Shown: positions 1 to 8,086 of the stretch, piece after piece | Numbering within the stretch: the first letter of the stretch is position 1 | Layout of the letters: every line of letters starts with the position of its first letter | Source: Devosia salina | GTDB taxonomy: Bacteria; Pseudomonadota; Alphaproteobacteria; Rhizobiales; Devosiaceae | Reading direction: 5' to 3' | Assembly: GCF_019504385.1 (NCBI RefSeq) | Contig: NZ_CP080590.1 | Span: 3,266,001 to 3,330,000 of the forward strand | Length of the DNA: 64,000 nucleotides | Notes under the pieces: model-generated | What the model was told of the DNA's origin: nothing | The model's input: only the letters and a program-made list of their open reading frames with translations | The model's database searches: none | Program-made: the position numbers and the translations under genes

Positions 1-35
1 GGCGGGCTTCTCCTTTGTGGAACCACCGAGCATGA
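1..35 (+). CDS. 3' end of an upstream gene (possibly yidC), partial
   Basis: The frame beginning at base 3 is open from the window edge to a TGA at 33-35, and that TGA overlaps the ATG of engB at 32-34 (ATGA). This is the usual 4-base coupling in this genome. In related bacteria engB follows the membrane insertase gene yidC, so a YidC tail is the natural guess, but only about ten codons are visible and they show no recognisable motif. Treat the identity as gene-order inference only. Confidence 0.3.
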   Translation, partial: RASPLWNHRA

Positions 36-676
36 GCCAGCCCGACTATTCCCCCCATGTCATTGAACGCGGGCGCCTGCTGTTCGCCCGTCCCTTTGCC
101 TTCGTGAAGGGCTGCGTGCGCCTGGCAGACCTGCCGCCCATGGATCGGGTGGAAATCGCCTTTGCCGGCCGCTCCAATGTGGGCAAATCCAGCCTCATCA
201 ATGCCCTGTGCGGCACCTCGGGACTGGCGCGCACCTCCAATACGCCGGGCCGCACCCAGGAGCTCAACATCTTCGAGAGCCAGAGCGAAAACCTGCGCAT
301 CGTGGACATGCCCGGCTATGGCTATGCCAAGGCGCCCGAACCCAAGGTGAAGGCCTGGACCCAGCTGATCCACCAATACCTCACCGGCCGCGCCACGCTG
401 CGGCGCGTCTATGTGCTGGTCGATAGCCGCCATGGCCCCAAGGACAATGACCTCAGCGTGATGAACGAGCTCGACCGCGCCGCCGTCAGCTACCAGGTGG
501 TGATGACCAAGATCGACAAGCCTTCCGCCAAGGAGCTGGAGGCCAATATCGCCAGCACCTATGCCACGATCGCCAAGCGCCCTGCCGCCCATCCCGATGT
601 CATCCTGACCTCGAGCGAAAAGGGCGATGGCCTGGGCCATCTGCGCAGCGAGATAGCACTGCTGCTCGAGGGCTGA
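32..676 (+). CDS. engB: Ribosome biogenesis GTP-binding protein EngB/YihA/YsxC
   Basis: EngB is a TRAFAC-class GTPase needed for assembly of the 50S ribosomal subunit; it acts in the cytoplasm. The 214-residue product has the full set of G motifs: the P-loop GRSNVGKS near residue 46, the switch region SNTPGRTQ, the G3 motif DMPGYG, the G4 motif TKID and a G5-like SSEKG. Length fits the family. I chose ATG 32 because it forms an ATGA overlap with an upstream stop; a GTG at 17 in the same frame is the alternative, and that frame has no stop before the window edge. In many Hyphomicrobiales argB follows engB; here the next gene is an unrelated chemoreceptor on the other strand. Confidence 0.95.
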   Translation: MSQPDYSPHVIERGRLLFARPFAFVKGCVRLADLPPMDRVEIAFAGRSNVGKSSLINALCGTSGLARTSNTPGRTQELNIFESQSENLRIVDMPGYGYAKAPEPKVKAWTQLIHQYLTGRATLRRVYVLVDSRHGPKDNDLSVMNELDRAAVSYQVVMTKIDKPSAKELEANIASTYATIAKRPAAHPDVILTSSEKGDGLGHLRSEIALLLEG

Positions 677-700
677 AGGCCCGGCCACTTGTCCGATCAG

Positions 701-730
701 ACAAAAAGGGCGCCTCGAAAGGCGCCCTTC
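701..730 (-). terminator. Rho-independent terminator of the chemoreceptor gene
   Basis: Perfect 10-bp stem (arms 706-715 and 720-729, loop 716-719). On the minus strand it is followed by TTTTTGT, so it terminates the minus-strand gene ending at 752. The plus strand lacks a T run, so it is at best a weak terminator for engB. Confidence 0.85.
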
Positions 731-751
731 GTGCATTCAGGCCTGGCGCCC

Positions 752-2293
752 CTACGCTGCCTGGCGCCGCGTGCGGCCCTGCTCGCTCTTTTCGGTGGTG
801 AACACGGCAACGATCCGGTCGAGTTCGCTGGCCTGCGCCTCGGTCTGCTCGATGGCCGCATTGGTCTGTTCCACCAGCGCCGCATTGTGCTGGGTGATTT
901 CGTCCATCTGCCGCACCGCGACGCTGACCTCGTCGATGGACACAGCCTGCTCGCGACTGGCTGCGGTGATCTCGCCGATCAGCGACGCGCTGGCGGTCAC
1001 CGAGCTGTTGAGGGCGCTGATCCGCTCTCCGATCCGCAGCACCACCTGCGTGCCGGCATGCACCTCGCCCACCGAGATGTCGATCAACTGCTTGATGTCC
1101 GAGGACGCTTCTGCGGCGCTCTGCGCCAGCCGGCGGACTTCCACGGCGACCACGGCAAAGCCCTTGCCCGCCTCCCCGGCACGCGCCGCCTCCACCGAGG
1201 CATTCAAGGCCAGGAGATTGGTCTGGAAGGCGATGTCGTCGATCAGCCCGATGATGTTGGAAATCTTGGCCGAGGAGGCAGAAATCTTTTCCATGGCCGC
1301 GCTGGCCGCCTCCATGGCCGCACCGCTTTCCACGGCGATGCGCGAGGCCGAGCCCACGGCCTTGTTGGCCTCTTCGGCGCGCCGCGCATTGGCACCGACC
1401 GTGCTCGACAGCTGCTCAACCGTGGCCGATGTCTGTTCCACCATCGCGGCCTGCCGGCTGGTCCGTTCCGAAAGATCGTTCGAGCCAGCCAGGATTTCTC
1501 CCGTGGCGGTCTTGAGCCGGCGGGAGGTTTCCTGCAGCTCACCCATGACGCGCGCCATGCGATCGGCAACCGCATTGGTATTGTCGCGCAATTCCGCAAA
1601 GGCGCCGGTAAAGCTCCCCGTGACCCGTTGGGTCAGGTCGGCGCGGGCGAGCCCGGAAAGCACGTGTCCCGTCGCCGTCAGCCCGCTATCAAGCGCCGCG
1701 AGCAGCGCATTGACCTCATCGGCCAGCTGGCGCAGTTCGCCCTGCTCGTAATCGGAATCGACCCGCTCGCTCAGCCTGCCCTGCATCACGGCCTGCAGCG
1801 TGGCCCGCAGATCGTCGGTCAACCGGTCCGAGGCGCGGCGGCGCTGGCCATCCTCGACGCCGCGCTGGCGCTCGCTTTCCTCCAGCGCTGTCTGTTGAAT
1901 CAGAGCATCGCGGAACCGTCCGAAGGCATCGAACATCACCGTCAGCTCGTCCTGCGATCGCTGCGCGGGAATGACCACGTCGGTGCGGCCAGACGTCAGG
2001 GCGCCGGTGATCTCCACCAGCCGCGCCAGCCGCTTGGACACAACGGTGCGGAACAGCAGGAACACCGAAAGGCAGCCAGCGGCCGCGGCAGCGCCCGCTG
2101 CCACCAGCAGCGCGACGATGCTGGTGTTGCCCAGCGCCAGCAATTGCGCCAGGGCAATGCCGCCGAAGCCGACGACCAATGCCCCGAAGCCGACAAAAGC
2201 GGAGACAAGTTTCTGAGTGATGGAGAGACTGCTGAAGCGGCCCATGGCATGCCTGACGCAAAGTGTTGATTGCGCCAAACCTCCATCATTCAT
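752..2293 (-). CDS. Methyl-accepting chemotaxis protein without periplasmic sensor domain
   Basis: This is a chemoreceptor that would signal to CheA/CheW at the inner membrane. Two hydrophobic segments lie close together near the N-terminus (starting from the residues FVGFGALVV and IVALLVAAGAA), separated by only a few residues, so there is no periplasmic ligand domain. They are followed by a HAMP-like region, a second HAMP-like segment, and the long coiled-coil signalling domain with the conserved hairpin tip (FQTNLLALNASVEAARAGE). The 513-residue length assumes the ATG at 2293, which has AAGGCGGA 7-8 bases upstream; an ATG at 2245 directly before the first membrane span is also possible. 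It is a lone gene with its own terminator, 54 kb from the chemotaxis operon, and may sense cytoplasmic or membrane state. Confidence 0.9.
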   Translation of the reverse strand: MNDGGLAQSTLCVRHAMGRFSSLSITQKLVSAFVGFGALVVGFGGIALAQLLALGNTSIVALLVAAGAAAAAGCLSVFLLFRTVVSKRLARLVEITGALTSGRTDVVIPAQRSQDELTVMFDAFGRFRDALIQQTALEESERQRGVEDGQRRRASDRLTDDLRATLQAVMQGRLSERVDSDYEQGELRQLADEVNALLAALDSGLTATGHVLSGLARADLTQRVTGSFTGAFAELRDNTNAVADRMARVMGELQETSRRLKTATGEILAGSNDLSERTSRQAAMVEQTSATVEQLSSTVGANARRAEEANKAVGSASRIAVESGAAMEAASAAMEKISASSAKISNIIGLIDDIAFQTNLLALNASVEAARAGEAGKGFAVVAVEVRRLAQSAAEASSDIKQLIDISVGEVHAGTQVVLRIGERISALNSSVTASASLIGEITAASREQAVSIDEVSVAVRQMDEITQHNAALVEQTNAAIEQTEAQASELDRIVAVFTTEKSEQGRTRRQAA

Positions 2294-2330
2294 GGTTAAT
2301 TCCGCCTTAGCGCCGCGCGCTCCAGGCACG

Positions 2331-2355
2331 CAAAAACCGCGCGATTTCGTCGCGC
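2331..2355 (-). terminator. Probable terminator of the amidotransferase gene
   Basis: A 6-bp stem GCGCGA/TCGCGC (2339-2344 and 2350-2355), followed on the minus strand by GG and a run of five T. It lies 67 bases past the stop of the amidotransferase gene. The stem is short, so confidence is moderate. Confidence 0.5.
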
Positions 2356-2421
2356 CTGGCGTGATCTCTCAACGCTTCCGTCGCGGCCGGAGCCCTGCCA
2401 CCATTCGCTTGCCAAATTCCG

Positions 2422-3132
2422 CTAGCGCGCACCTTCGAAGAACCGGGTGATATAGCCACGGACCAGGGCACTATCGGAGGGCGTGGCGAACGAGGCCAGC
2501 GCCCGCTCGATCACGTCGTCTGGCGCCCGCCCTCGCCGCAGTTCCACCAGCGCGCGCGCGTAGTCGTCCTCGAACTCCGGATGCGGCTGGAAACTCAGAG
2601 CCCGCCCCGTACTGTAGAGCAACCCTGCATTGGGCGCGAACGGCGAGCCCAGGATCACCGCGGCCCCGGGAGGCGGCGTGATGACCTGGTCCTGGTGCGA
2701 ACAGGCAACCATGAGTGTTTCGGGTGCGTCCGCCATGAAGGCGGGCCGCTGCTGCACAGCATATTGGTGGCGCCCCATGCCCCATCCACGCTCAGACTTG
2801 CGCACATCGCCGCCAAGCGCGTCAGCCATGATCTGGTGGCCGAAGCATATCCCCACCATGGGCGTTCCGGCGGCATAAGCGCCACGAATGAAGTCCCGCA
2901 GCGGTGGCAACCATGCATGGTCCTCATAGACCCCCGCCGGCGACCCGGTGAGCACGATGCCTTCAAGGCCGGCCGGATCAGGCAGGCTGTCCCCGGCCTC
3001 GACATTGATGTCCTGATAGTCAAAATCGGCCCCGGTGGAGGCGAACATTTCGCGGAACATCAACCGGTATTCGATGAAGTGCGGTTGCAGGGGCGCGGGA
3101 ACGGCCCCGGTCTGGACGATGGTGAGTTTCAT
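2422..3132 (-). CDS. Class I glutamine amidotransferase-like protein (GMP synthase-like)
   Basis: A 236-residue class I GATase fold. Such proteins hydrolyse glutamine or gamma-glutamyl substrates and are cytoplasmic. The nucleophile elbow GICFGHQ sits near residue 94 and the catalytic His/Glu pair appears as QPHPEF near residue 185, so the triad is intact. The oxyanion-loop equivalent is GSPAGVYED near residue 63. There is no synthetase domain fused or adjacent, so it is a stand-alone member of the GuaA-like/YfeJ group whose acceptor is unknown. The gene stands alone with its own likely terminator, so context does not help with a substrate. Confidence 0.85.
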   Translation of the reverse strand: MKLTIVQTGAVPAPLQPHFIEYRLMFREMFASTGADFDYQDINVEAGDSLPDPAGLEGIVLTGSPAGVYEDHAWLPPLRDFIRGAYAAGTPMVGICFGHQIMADALGGDVRKSERGWGMGRHQYAVQQRPAFMADAPETLMVACSHQDQVITPPPGAAVILGSPFAPNAGLLYSTGRALSFQPHPEFEDDYARALVELRRGRAPDDVIERALASFATPSDSALVRGYITRFFEGAR

Positions 3133-3201
3133 GGGAACAGAGTAATTATGCCTGTCCCTCAGATAGCTCCTCCGACCCGGTCCTGCAACTCGCGCGGTGG
3201 G

Positions 3202-3399
3202 TTAGTTGCGACCGTCATTGCGTCGGGTCTTGCCGCCGCCACTGCCCCGATACTTGGTCTTGGCGTCACCGCCGACCTGTCCGAAATGCGTACCGCCCAG
3301 ATGGCCACCGGCACTGACCTTGCCGAGTTTGGCATTGGCCTTGTCGATGCGGGCCCTGATATTGCTGGCCTCGGTCTGGGATGCGTTGGAAGGGGTCAT
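3202..3399 (-). CDS. Small hypothetical protein, glycine-rich and basic
   Basis: A 65-residue protein that I do not recognise. The N-terminal half looks helical (EASNIRARIDKANAKLGK) and the C-terminal half is Gly-, Lys- and Arg-rich (GHLGGTHFGQVGGDAKTK). There is no signal peptide or membrane segment. The start at ATG 3399 is supported by a very good ribosome-binding site, GAAAGGAGA about 7 bases upstream, which is the main reason to believe the gene is real. It lies between the amidotransferase and msrB genes on the same strand, without overlap. Confidence 0.6.
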   Translation of the reverse strand: MTPSNASQTEASNIRARIDKANAKLGKVSAGGHLGGTHFGQVGGDAKTKYRGSGGGKTRRNDGRN

Positions 3400-3459
3400 G
3401 GCTGTTCTCCTTTCAGAAAAGGCCAATGACCCAGCGCCCGGATCGTTCCCCGCGAACCG

Positions 3460-3948
3460 TCAAGCAGCCGGCTCGAACCGCAATGCCACCCCGTTGATGC
3501 AATAGCGCAATCCCGTCGGCGGCGGACCATCTTCGAAGACGTGGCCCTGGTGTCCTCCGCAATTGCTGCAATGGACTTCGACCCGGGTCATCCAGAGCGA
3601 ATTGTCCTCGCTCGTGCCAATGGCGCCCGGGATGAAGTCCCAGAAGCTGGGCCAGCCGGTGCCGCTATCGAATTTCTTGTCGGAGGAGAACAAGGCCTGG
3701 TCGCAACCGGCGCAATGAAAGACGCCGGCATGCTTTTCGTCATTGAGTGGCGAGGTGAACGGGCGCTCGGTATCCTCGTGCCGCAGCACTTGATAGGCCG
3801 CCGGGGACAATCGCGCCTTCCACTCCTCATCGGTCAATTCGAACGGAAAGCTGCCCTCGGCGGCTGAAGATGCCCGACCGAAGCCGAGCGCGGCGCCAAG
3901 GCTCAAAAGCGAGCCGGAAATCAGGACCTTACGACGGGAAAAGCGCAT
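3460..3948 (-). CDS. msrB: Peptide-methionine (R)-S-oxide reductase MsrB, exported form
   Basis: MsrB reduces the R-epimer of methionine sulfoxide in damaged proteins. The 162-residue product has the catalytic cysteine in RYCINGVAL, the hallmark GTGWPSFWD, and two CxxC zinc pairs (CAGC and CSNC). The N-terminus reads MRFSRRKVLISG, followed by a hydrophobic stretch and ASSAAE, which looks like a twin-arginine (Tat) signal, so repair probably takes place in the periplasm. The start at 3948 is preceded by AAGGAGA at good spacing. No msrA or msrPQ gene is nearby. Family assignment is firm; export is inferred from the leader. Confidence 0.93.
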   Translation of the reverse strand: MRFSRRKVLISGSLLSLGAALGFGRASSAAEGSFPFELTDEEWKARLSPAAYQVLRHEDTERPFTSPLNDEKHAGVFHCAGCDQALFSSDKKFDSGTGWPSFWDFIPGAIGTSEDNSLWMTRVEVHCSNCGGHQGHVFEDGPPPTGLRYCINGVALRFEPAA

Positions 3949-4222
3949 CTTGCATCTCCTTGGATCGGCGCCGCCCGGCCGGAGGACGGGGACCGGGCAG
4001 CGCCAGACGATGGGCACGCCCGGGAATACTGGATTCCCGGAGGTGCGGCGGCGAAAAGACCAGGAACGCCCGGCGCTCCAGAAAAGCGCGGGGGGTTCCG
4101 GGACGTGACCATAACAGGCCGGGGAGCGTATCGCTGGTCACGTCGAGGTGAGGCTCCGCAAGAGGGACTGGGAACGTGCGAAGCCTCGTCACCTGCGCCA
4201 TTCGCTGCGGCGCAGGCTTTGG

Positions 4223-4789
4223 TTACATCTTGGGGGTGAGGACCGCGTCGATGACGTGGATCACGCCATTGGACTGCATCACGTCCGCAATGGTGACATT
4301 GGCAACAGTGCCGTTTTCATCGGTCACGGTCACCATGCCGCCATCGGCCTTCAGCGTCAGCTCACAGCCGCCGACAGTCTGCACCTTGTGTTCGCCGCCA
4401 TCCGCCTCGACCATCGAAACGATATCGGTCGACAGCGCCTTGGCCGGGATCACGTGACAGGTCAGCACCTTGGTCAGCATTTCCTTGTTTTCCGGCTTAA
4501 GTAGCGTTTCGACAGTGCCCTCGGGCAGGGCGTCGAACGCGGCATTGACCGGAGCCAGGACGGTGAACGGACCTTCGCCCGACAGCGTCTCGACCAGGCC
4601 GGCGGCCTGAACGGCAGCAACCAGCGTGGTATGGTCAGCCGAGTTCACGGCGTTCTCGACGATGTTCTTGTCGGCATACATGGCAGCGCCACCAACCATG
4701 GGATTGTCCTGCGCCATCACGGCAGCGCCGGAAACCGAACCAAGGGTGAGAATGGTGGCAACGGAGAGGGCACGAAGCGAGAGAGTCAT
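4223..4789 (-). CDS. Secreted fasciclin (FAS1) domain protein
   Basis: A 188-residue single-FAS1-domain protein. The first 26 residues form a signal peptide ending AAVMAQ, so it is periplasmic or extracellular. FAS1 hallmarks are present: an H1 box-like segment (GPFTVLAPVNAAFDALP) near residue 75, a YH-type motif replaced by CHVIPAK, and the C-terminal H2 box with NGVIHVIDAVL. FAS1 proteins mediate adhesion or bind small ligands; the exact partner here is unknown. Two cysteines (in LTCHV and GGCEL) could pair in the periplasm. The gene is monocistronic, with AGGAACT ahead of the start codon. Confidence 0.9.
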   Translation of the reverse strand: MTLSLRALSVATILTLGSVSGAAVMAQDNPMVGGAAMYADKNIVENAVNSADHTTLVAAVQAAGLVETLSGEGPFTVLAPVNAAFDALPEGTVETLLKPENKEMLTKVLTCHVIPAKALSTDIVSMVEADGGEHKVQTVGGCELTLKADGGMVTVTDENGTVANVTIADVMQSNGVIHVIDAVLTPKM

Positions 4790-5111
4790 CTGGGAGTTCC
4801 TTCCTGTGTGAATTCTGGCCCCATTCTTTCGAGGGGACGCAGGAAGATACGGGGGGCCTCCGATTTCAGTTTCGGGTGCGCGCCACGACGAGTTTCAATG
4901 CCTCGGGAAGTTTTTTAAACTAGCAAAATCAATATGTTAATGGATGATCGAGGTGTGCGCCGGGCAATTCTTCGAACCAAAAACTTCGGTGATCCAGTCC
5001 GGCCGTCCGCTCGTACCAAGCCCTTTCCCCCGCCGCGGTTCCCGAATGCCCCAACAAAAAGGGTCTCCGGATGGTCACCCGGAGACCCTCGTCATGCAAT
5101 GGGCGGGGGAG
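4790..5111. other. Intergenic region between the fasciclin gene and tolB
   Basis: About 320 bases without a convincing gene. It holds the fasciclin upstream region, a comparatively AT-rich patch around 4911-4945 and the tolB terminator at 5056-5088. I see no further palindrome, RNA gene or conserved ORF in it. Confidence 0.6.
5056..5088 (-). terminator. Rho-independent terminator after tolB
   Basis: A 10-bp stem GGGTCTCCGG/CCGGAGACCC (5061-5070 and 5079-5088), followed on the minus strand by TTTTTGTTGG. It lies just beyond the tolB stop and closes the tolQRAB transcript, consistent with pal not being part of this operon. Confidence 0.9.
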
Positions 5112-6422
5112 CTATCCGCGCAGCCCCGACCAGGCCGGATCAGAGGCATAGGTCTCGGTCGGCACCGTCTGGGCCGCACGGCCCCATATGTCCACGCTCA
5201 TCAGGCGCGGGCCGTCATTGCCGCCCGGATCCTGGAAGAACATGATGACGCGGCTATTGGGCGCCCAGGTCGGTCCCTCTGCGTGATAGCCGGAATAGAG
5301 CAGGCGTTCTCCCGAGCCGTCCGGGTTCATGATGCCGATATGGAACTGCCCCCCGGACTGGCGGGTAAACGCGATCAGGTCTCCCTTGGGCGACCAGACC
5401 GGTGTCGAGTAGCTGCCCTCGCCAAAGCTGATGCGCTGCGCATTCCCCCCACCGGCGCCCATCATGTAGATCTGCGGGGAGCCGCCGCGGTCACTTTCGA
5501 ACACGATACGGCTGCCATCGGGCGAATAGGATGGCGACGTGTCGATCGCCGCACCTGAAGTCAGTTGCAGGGCCTGCCCGCCACCGGTGGAAATTGTGTA
5601 GATATTGGTGCTGCCCCCCTGCTCGACCGAGAAGGCCACAGTGCCGCCATCGGGCGAAAAGCGCGGCGCAAAGGTCATCGCCCCGACATTGGCCAGGCGC
5701 TGCTGGCGTCCGGTGGAGAGTTGCAGCAGGAAGACCTGCGGATTGCCCTCCGAGAAGTTCATATAGGTGACGAGGTCGCCATTGGGCGAGAAGCGCGGCG
5801 TCAGCGCCATGGTCTGCCCGTCGGTGAGATAGCTCACATTGGCGCCGTCCTGGTCCATGATGGCCAGCCGCCGCACGCGATTGGCCTTGGGGCCGCTCTC
5901 GGCCACATAGAGCACCCGCGTGTCGAAATAGCCTGAGCCGCCCGTAAGCTGGGAATAGATGGCGTCGGACACCAGGTGCCCGATGCGGCGCGCCGAATTG
6001 GGGTCGGTATTGTAGCTGTTGCCGACCACCTGGGCAGCCTGCTGCGTGTCCCACACGCGCACCGAAGCCGAAATCTGCCCGCCGCGCTCGACCGCCCCCA
6101 TCACCACGCCGTCCACATTGGCGGTGCGCCACACATTGAAATCGGGCGTGGCGTTGACGTCGCCAACCTGAACCGGCAGCGAGGCCGGATCAAGCGGCAG
6201 GAACAGGCCGGAGCGCCGGAGATTGTTGCGCACGATATCGGCGATCTCGCGTCCGAAGGCCGGATCGGAGGAGGCAAAGTCGGGAATGGCGATCGGCAGC
6301 GGCTGGAAATTGGCGCCTTCCACCACGATGCGCAGCTGCGCGAAGGTCATGGGCGCGGTGGCCAGCAGGGCGCCGCCGGCCAGGCCAAGCTTGAGCGCTG
6401 TGCGTCGGTTGAAAACTGTCAT
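5112..6422 (-). CDS. tolB: Tol-Pal system periplasmic beta-propeller TolB
   Basis: TolB links the inner-membrane TolQRA motor to the outer-membrane lipoprotein Pal and takes part in outer-membrane constriction at division. The 436-residue product has a leader with paired arginines (NRRTALKLGLAGG) ending in TFAQ, an N-terminal TolB domain (PIAIPDFAS), then repeated propeller blades with the pattern FSPDG..VAFS, YSPDGSRIVFES and WSPKGDLIAFT. The start at ATG 6422 gives the family length; an in-frame ATG at 6536 would overlap tolA and add a charged tail before the leader. It is the last gene of tolQ-tolR-tolA-tolB, 67 bases after tolA. Confidence 0.96.
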   Translation of the reverse strand: MTVFNRRTALKLGLAGGALLATAPMTFAQLRIVVEGANFQPLPIAIPDFASSDPAFGREIADIVRNNLRRSGLFLPLDPASLPVQVGDVNATPDFNVWRTANVDGVVMGAVERGGQISASVRVWDTQQAAQVVGNSYNTDPNSARRIGHLVSDAIYSQLTGGSGYFDTRVLYVAESGPKANRVRRLAIMDQDGANVSYLTDGQTMALTPRFSPNGDLVTYMNFSEGNPQVFLLQLSTGRQQRLANVGAMTFAPRFSPDGGTVAFSVEQGGSTNIYTISTGGGQALQLTSGAAIDTSPSYSPDGSRIVFESDRGGSPQIYMMGAGGGNAQRISFGEGSYSTPVWSPKGDLIAFTRQSGGQFHIGIMNPDGSGERLLYSGYHAEGPTWAPNSRVIMFFQDPGGNDGPRLMSVDIWGRAAQTVPTETYASDPAWSGLRG

Positions 6423-6489
6423 CGGTCCTAAATCTCTCCGGTCTTGCCGTTTCGGCCGCAGTTTGGCCAGCACAAAGGCAAATTCAAGG

Positions 6490-7638
6490 TCAGGGTCTGA
6501 GTTCCACTTCGATCTGGCGCCATTCGTCATAGGCATCAGCCGAAAGCATCGTGTAGGGGCCGCACTGCATCACCGCCCGCTGCGCCGCCCGCGCAATCGC
6601 CTGCCCCGCGCTCGAGGCATCGGCGGCAACCACCTGCGGCGTACCATTGACGCTGCCATCCGGGCTCATGCTCACCGAAAGGGTGACGTTGAGGCCACTA
6701 TTGTAGTCCGACGGCAGCAGGTTCCAGCAGGTCTTGATCTTGGCCACCAGACCATCGATTGCCGTCTGGCTCAACCGCGCCGAGGTGCCGCTGGTGTCGC
6801 CCAGCGTCGGCGACCCGCCCTGCCCGGTCGTTGCTCCGGTGGTCGGCGCGTTGTTGATGATCGACGAGATTTCGTCGGCGGTTTCCGAGCTGATCTGCGT
6901 CGGCGGCGCAGCCTGCTCCGCGGCGGCGGCCTGGCGCTGACGCTCCTCCTCTTCCTTGCGCTTGCGTTCGGCGGCCAGCGCTTGCTCGCGAATTTGCGCA
7001 AGATCGCTTGGCCGCGAGGTCGGCATCGCAACATTGACCGTCTGAGGCGTCGGCTCGGGTTCCCGCTCTGGCGTCGACTCGGGCGTGGGTGCGGGCTCGG
7101 GAGTCGGCTCTGGCTCCGGTGTCGGCTCGGGTTCAGGTTCCGGCGTCGGCTCCGGCTCGGGTGCCGGCTCCGGTTCCGGCGCTGGTGCCAGGTCCTGCGG
7201 CCGCTCCTGGGGCAGCACCACGGGCGCCGGCTCAGGTTCGGGGGCCGGTGCCGGTTCCGGCTCGGGGGTGGGTTCAGGCTCGGGCACAGGCTCCGGTTCC
7301 GGCGTGGGTTCAGCCTCGGGTGCCGGCGCCTGCTCGGTCACCGGCGCCGGCGTGGGCGTGTCTGCCGGCGAAGGCGTCACCTGGTCCTGTTCGGTATTGC
7401 CGGTCGGCTGGGCCAGTTCTGCGGGCTGGTCCGATTCCACGGCGGACGGAGTCTCGGTCTCAACGACCTCGCTGTCGAGTTGCCCGAGGCGGATATTGGA
7501 GAATTCCTCGATTGGCACCAGGTCGACCGCAATAGACTGCACGTTCGGCTGCAGGGGCTCGGTCAATCCTAGATTGATCAGGCCAAGCACCAGCAGCAGC
7601 ACATGGGCAGATATCGATACGACGAGGCCGGTGCGCAT
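6490..7638 (-). CDS. tolA: Tol-Pal system inner-membrane spanning protein TolA
   Basis: TolA spans the periplasm and carries force from TolQR to TolB/Pal. The 382-residue product has one N-terminal membrane helix (VVSISAHVLLLVLGLINLG), a long Pro/Glu-rich region at about residues 85-215 made of PEPEPTP-type repeats, a short charged helical stretch (AAERKRKEEEERQRQAAAA), and a C-terminal globular domain containing CWNLL and QCGPY cysteines, as in TolA/TonB C-terminal domains. The Pro/Glu-rich spacer replaces much of the long alpha-helix of the enterobacterial protein. It sits 9 bases after tolR. Confidence 0.93.
   Translation of the reverse strand: MRTGLVVSISAHVLLLVLGLINLGLTEPLQPNVQSIAVDLVPIEEFSNIRLGQLDSEVVETETPSAVESDQPAELAQPTGNTEQDQVTPSPADTPTPAPVTEQAPAPEAEPTPEPEPVPEPEPTPEPEPAPAPEPEPAPVVLPQERPQDLAPAPEPEPAPEPEPTPEPEPEPTPEPEPTPEPAPTPESTPEREPEPTPQTVNVAMPTSRPSDLAQIREQALAAERKRKEEEERQRQAAAAEQAAPPTQISSETADEISSIINNAPTTGATTGQGGSPTLGDTSGTSARLSQTAIDGLVAKIKTCWNLLPSDYNSGLNVTLSVSMSPDGSVNGTPQVVAADASSAGQAIARAAQRAVMQCGPYTMLSADAYDEWRQIEVELRP
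7080..7330 (-). repeat. Low-complexity PEP-repeat tract inside tolA
   Basis: This stretch of tolA is built from short degenerate hexamer-like units that encode Pro-Glu-Pro(-Thr/Ala). It produces long open frames on the opposite strand rich in Gly and Ser, which are artefacts of the repeat. Such tracts are prone to length change by slippage. Confidence 0.8.
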
Positions 7639-7647
7639 GCCCTCGGC

Positions 7648-8085
7648 CTACCTCTCGCGCTCGGTGACGAGCCCGATCTTGGTATAGCCGGCCGCCGACA
7701 GCAGGCCCATGACCCGCATCACCGTGCCGTAATTGGCAGTCGTGTCGCCGCGCAGATAGATGCGGTCTTCGGTGCTGGCCAGCGTGCCCATCGTGGTCAC
7801 CAGGTCCGTTTCGGTCACCGGAGCCTCATCGACGAAAATCGCGCCATCCGGCGACACTGACACCGTGATCGGCCGCGTCTGGCTGGGCAGCTGATTGGCG
7901 GCAGTGCGCGGCAGGTCCACCGGCACGCCCGAGGTCATCATCGGCGCAGCCACCATGAAGATGATGAGCAGCACCAGCATGACGTCGACCATTGGCGTCA
8001 CGTTGATCTCGCTCATGATCGCCCGGCTCTTGCGGCGCCGGCGACGCCCGCCGCCTCCGCCGCCCTTTGCTGCGCCCATGCCCAT
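7648..8085 (-). CDS. tolR: Tol-Pal system proton-channel subunit TolR (ExbD family)
   Basis: TolR works with TolQ to turn the proton gradient into TolA movement. The 145-residue protein starts with a short Gly/Arg-rich cytoplasmic tail (GGGGGGRRRRRKSRA), then a single membrane helix with the conserved proton-carrying aspartate in INVTPMVDVMLVLLIIFMV, then a periplasmic domain with VDLPRTAA and a C-terminal half ending in IGLVTERER. I chose ATG 8085, one base from the tolQ stop at 8087-8089; a second ATG lies two codons later. The poly-Gly/poly-Arg start is notable but similar tails occur in alphaproteobacterial TolR. Confidence 0.95.
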   Translation of the reverse strand: MGMGAAKGGGGGGRRRRRKSRAIMSEINVTPMVDVMLVLLIIFMVAAPMMTSGVPVDLPRTAANQLPSQTRPITVSVSPDGAIFVDEAPVTETDLVTTMGTLASTEDRIYLRGDTTANYGTVMRVMGLLSAAGYTKIGLVTERER

Positions 8086-8086
8086 G

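Noticed and set aside
7085..7687. Long Gly/Ser-rich frame opposite tolA
   Set aside because: It is the mirror of the Pro/Glu-repeat tract; its composition is explained by the tolA codons.
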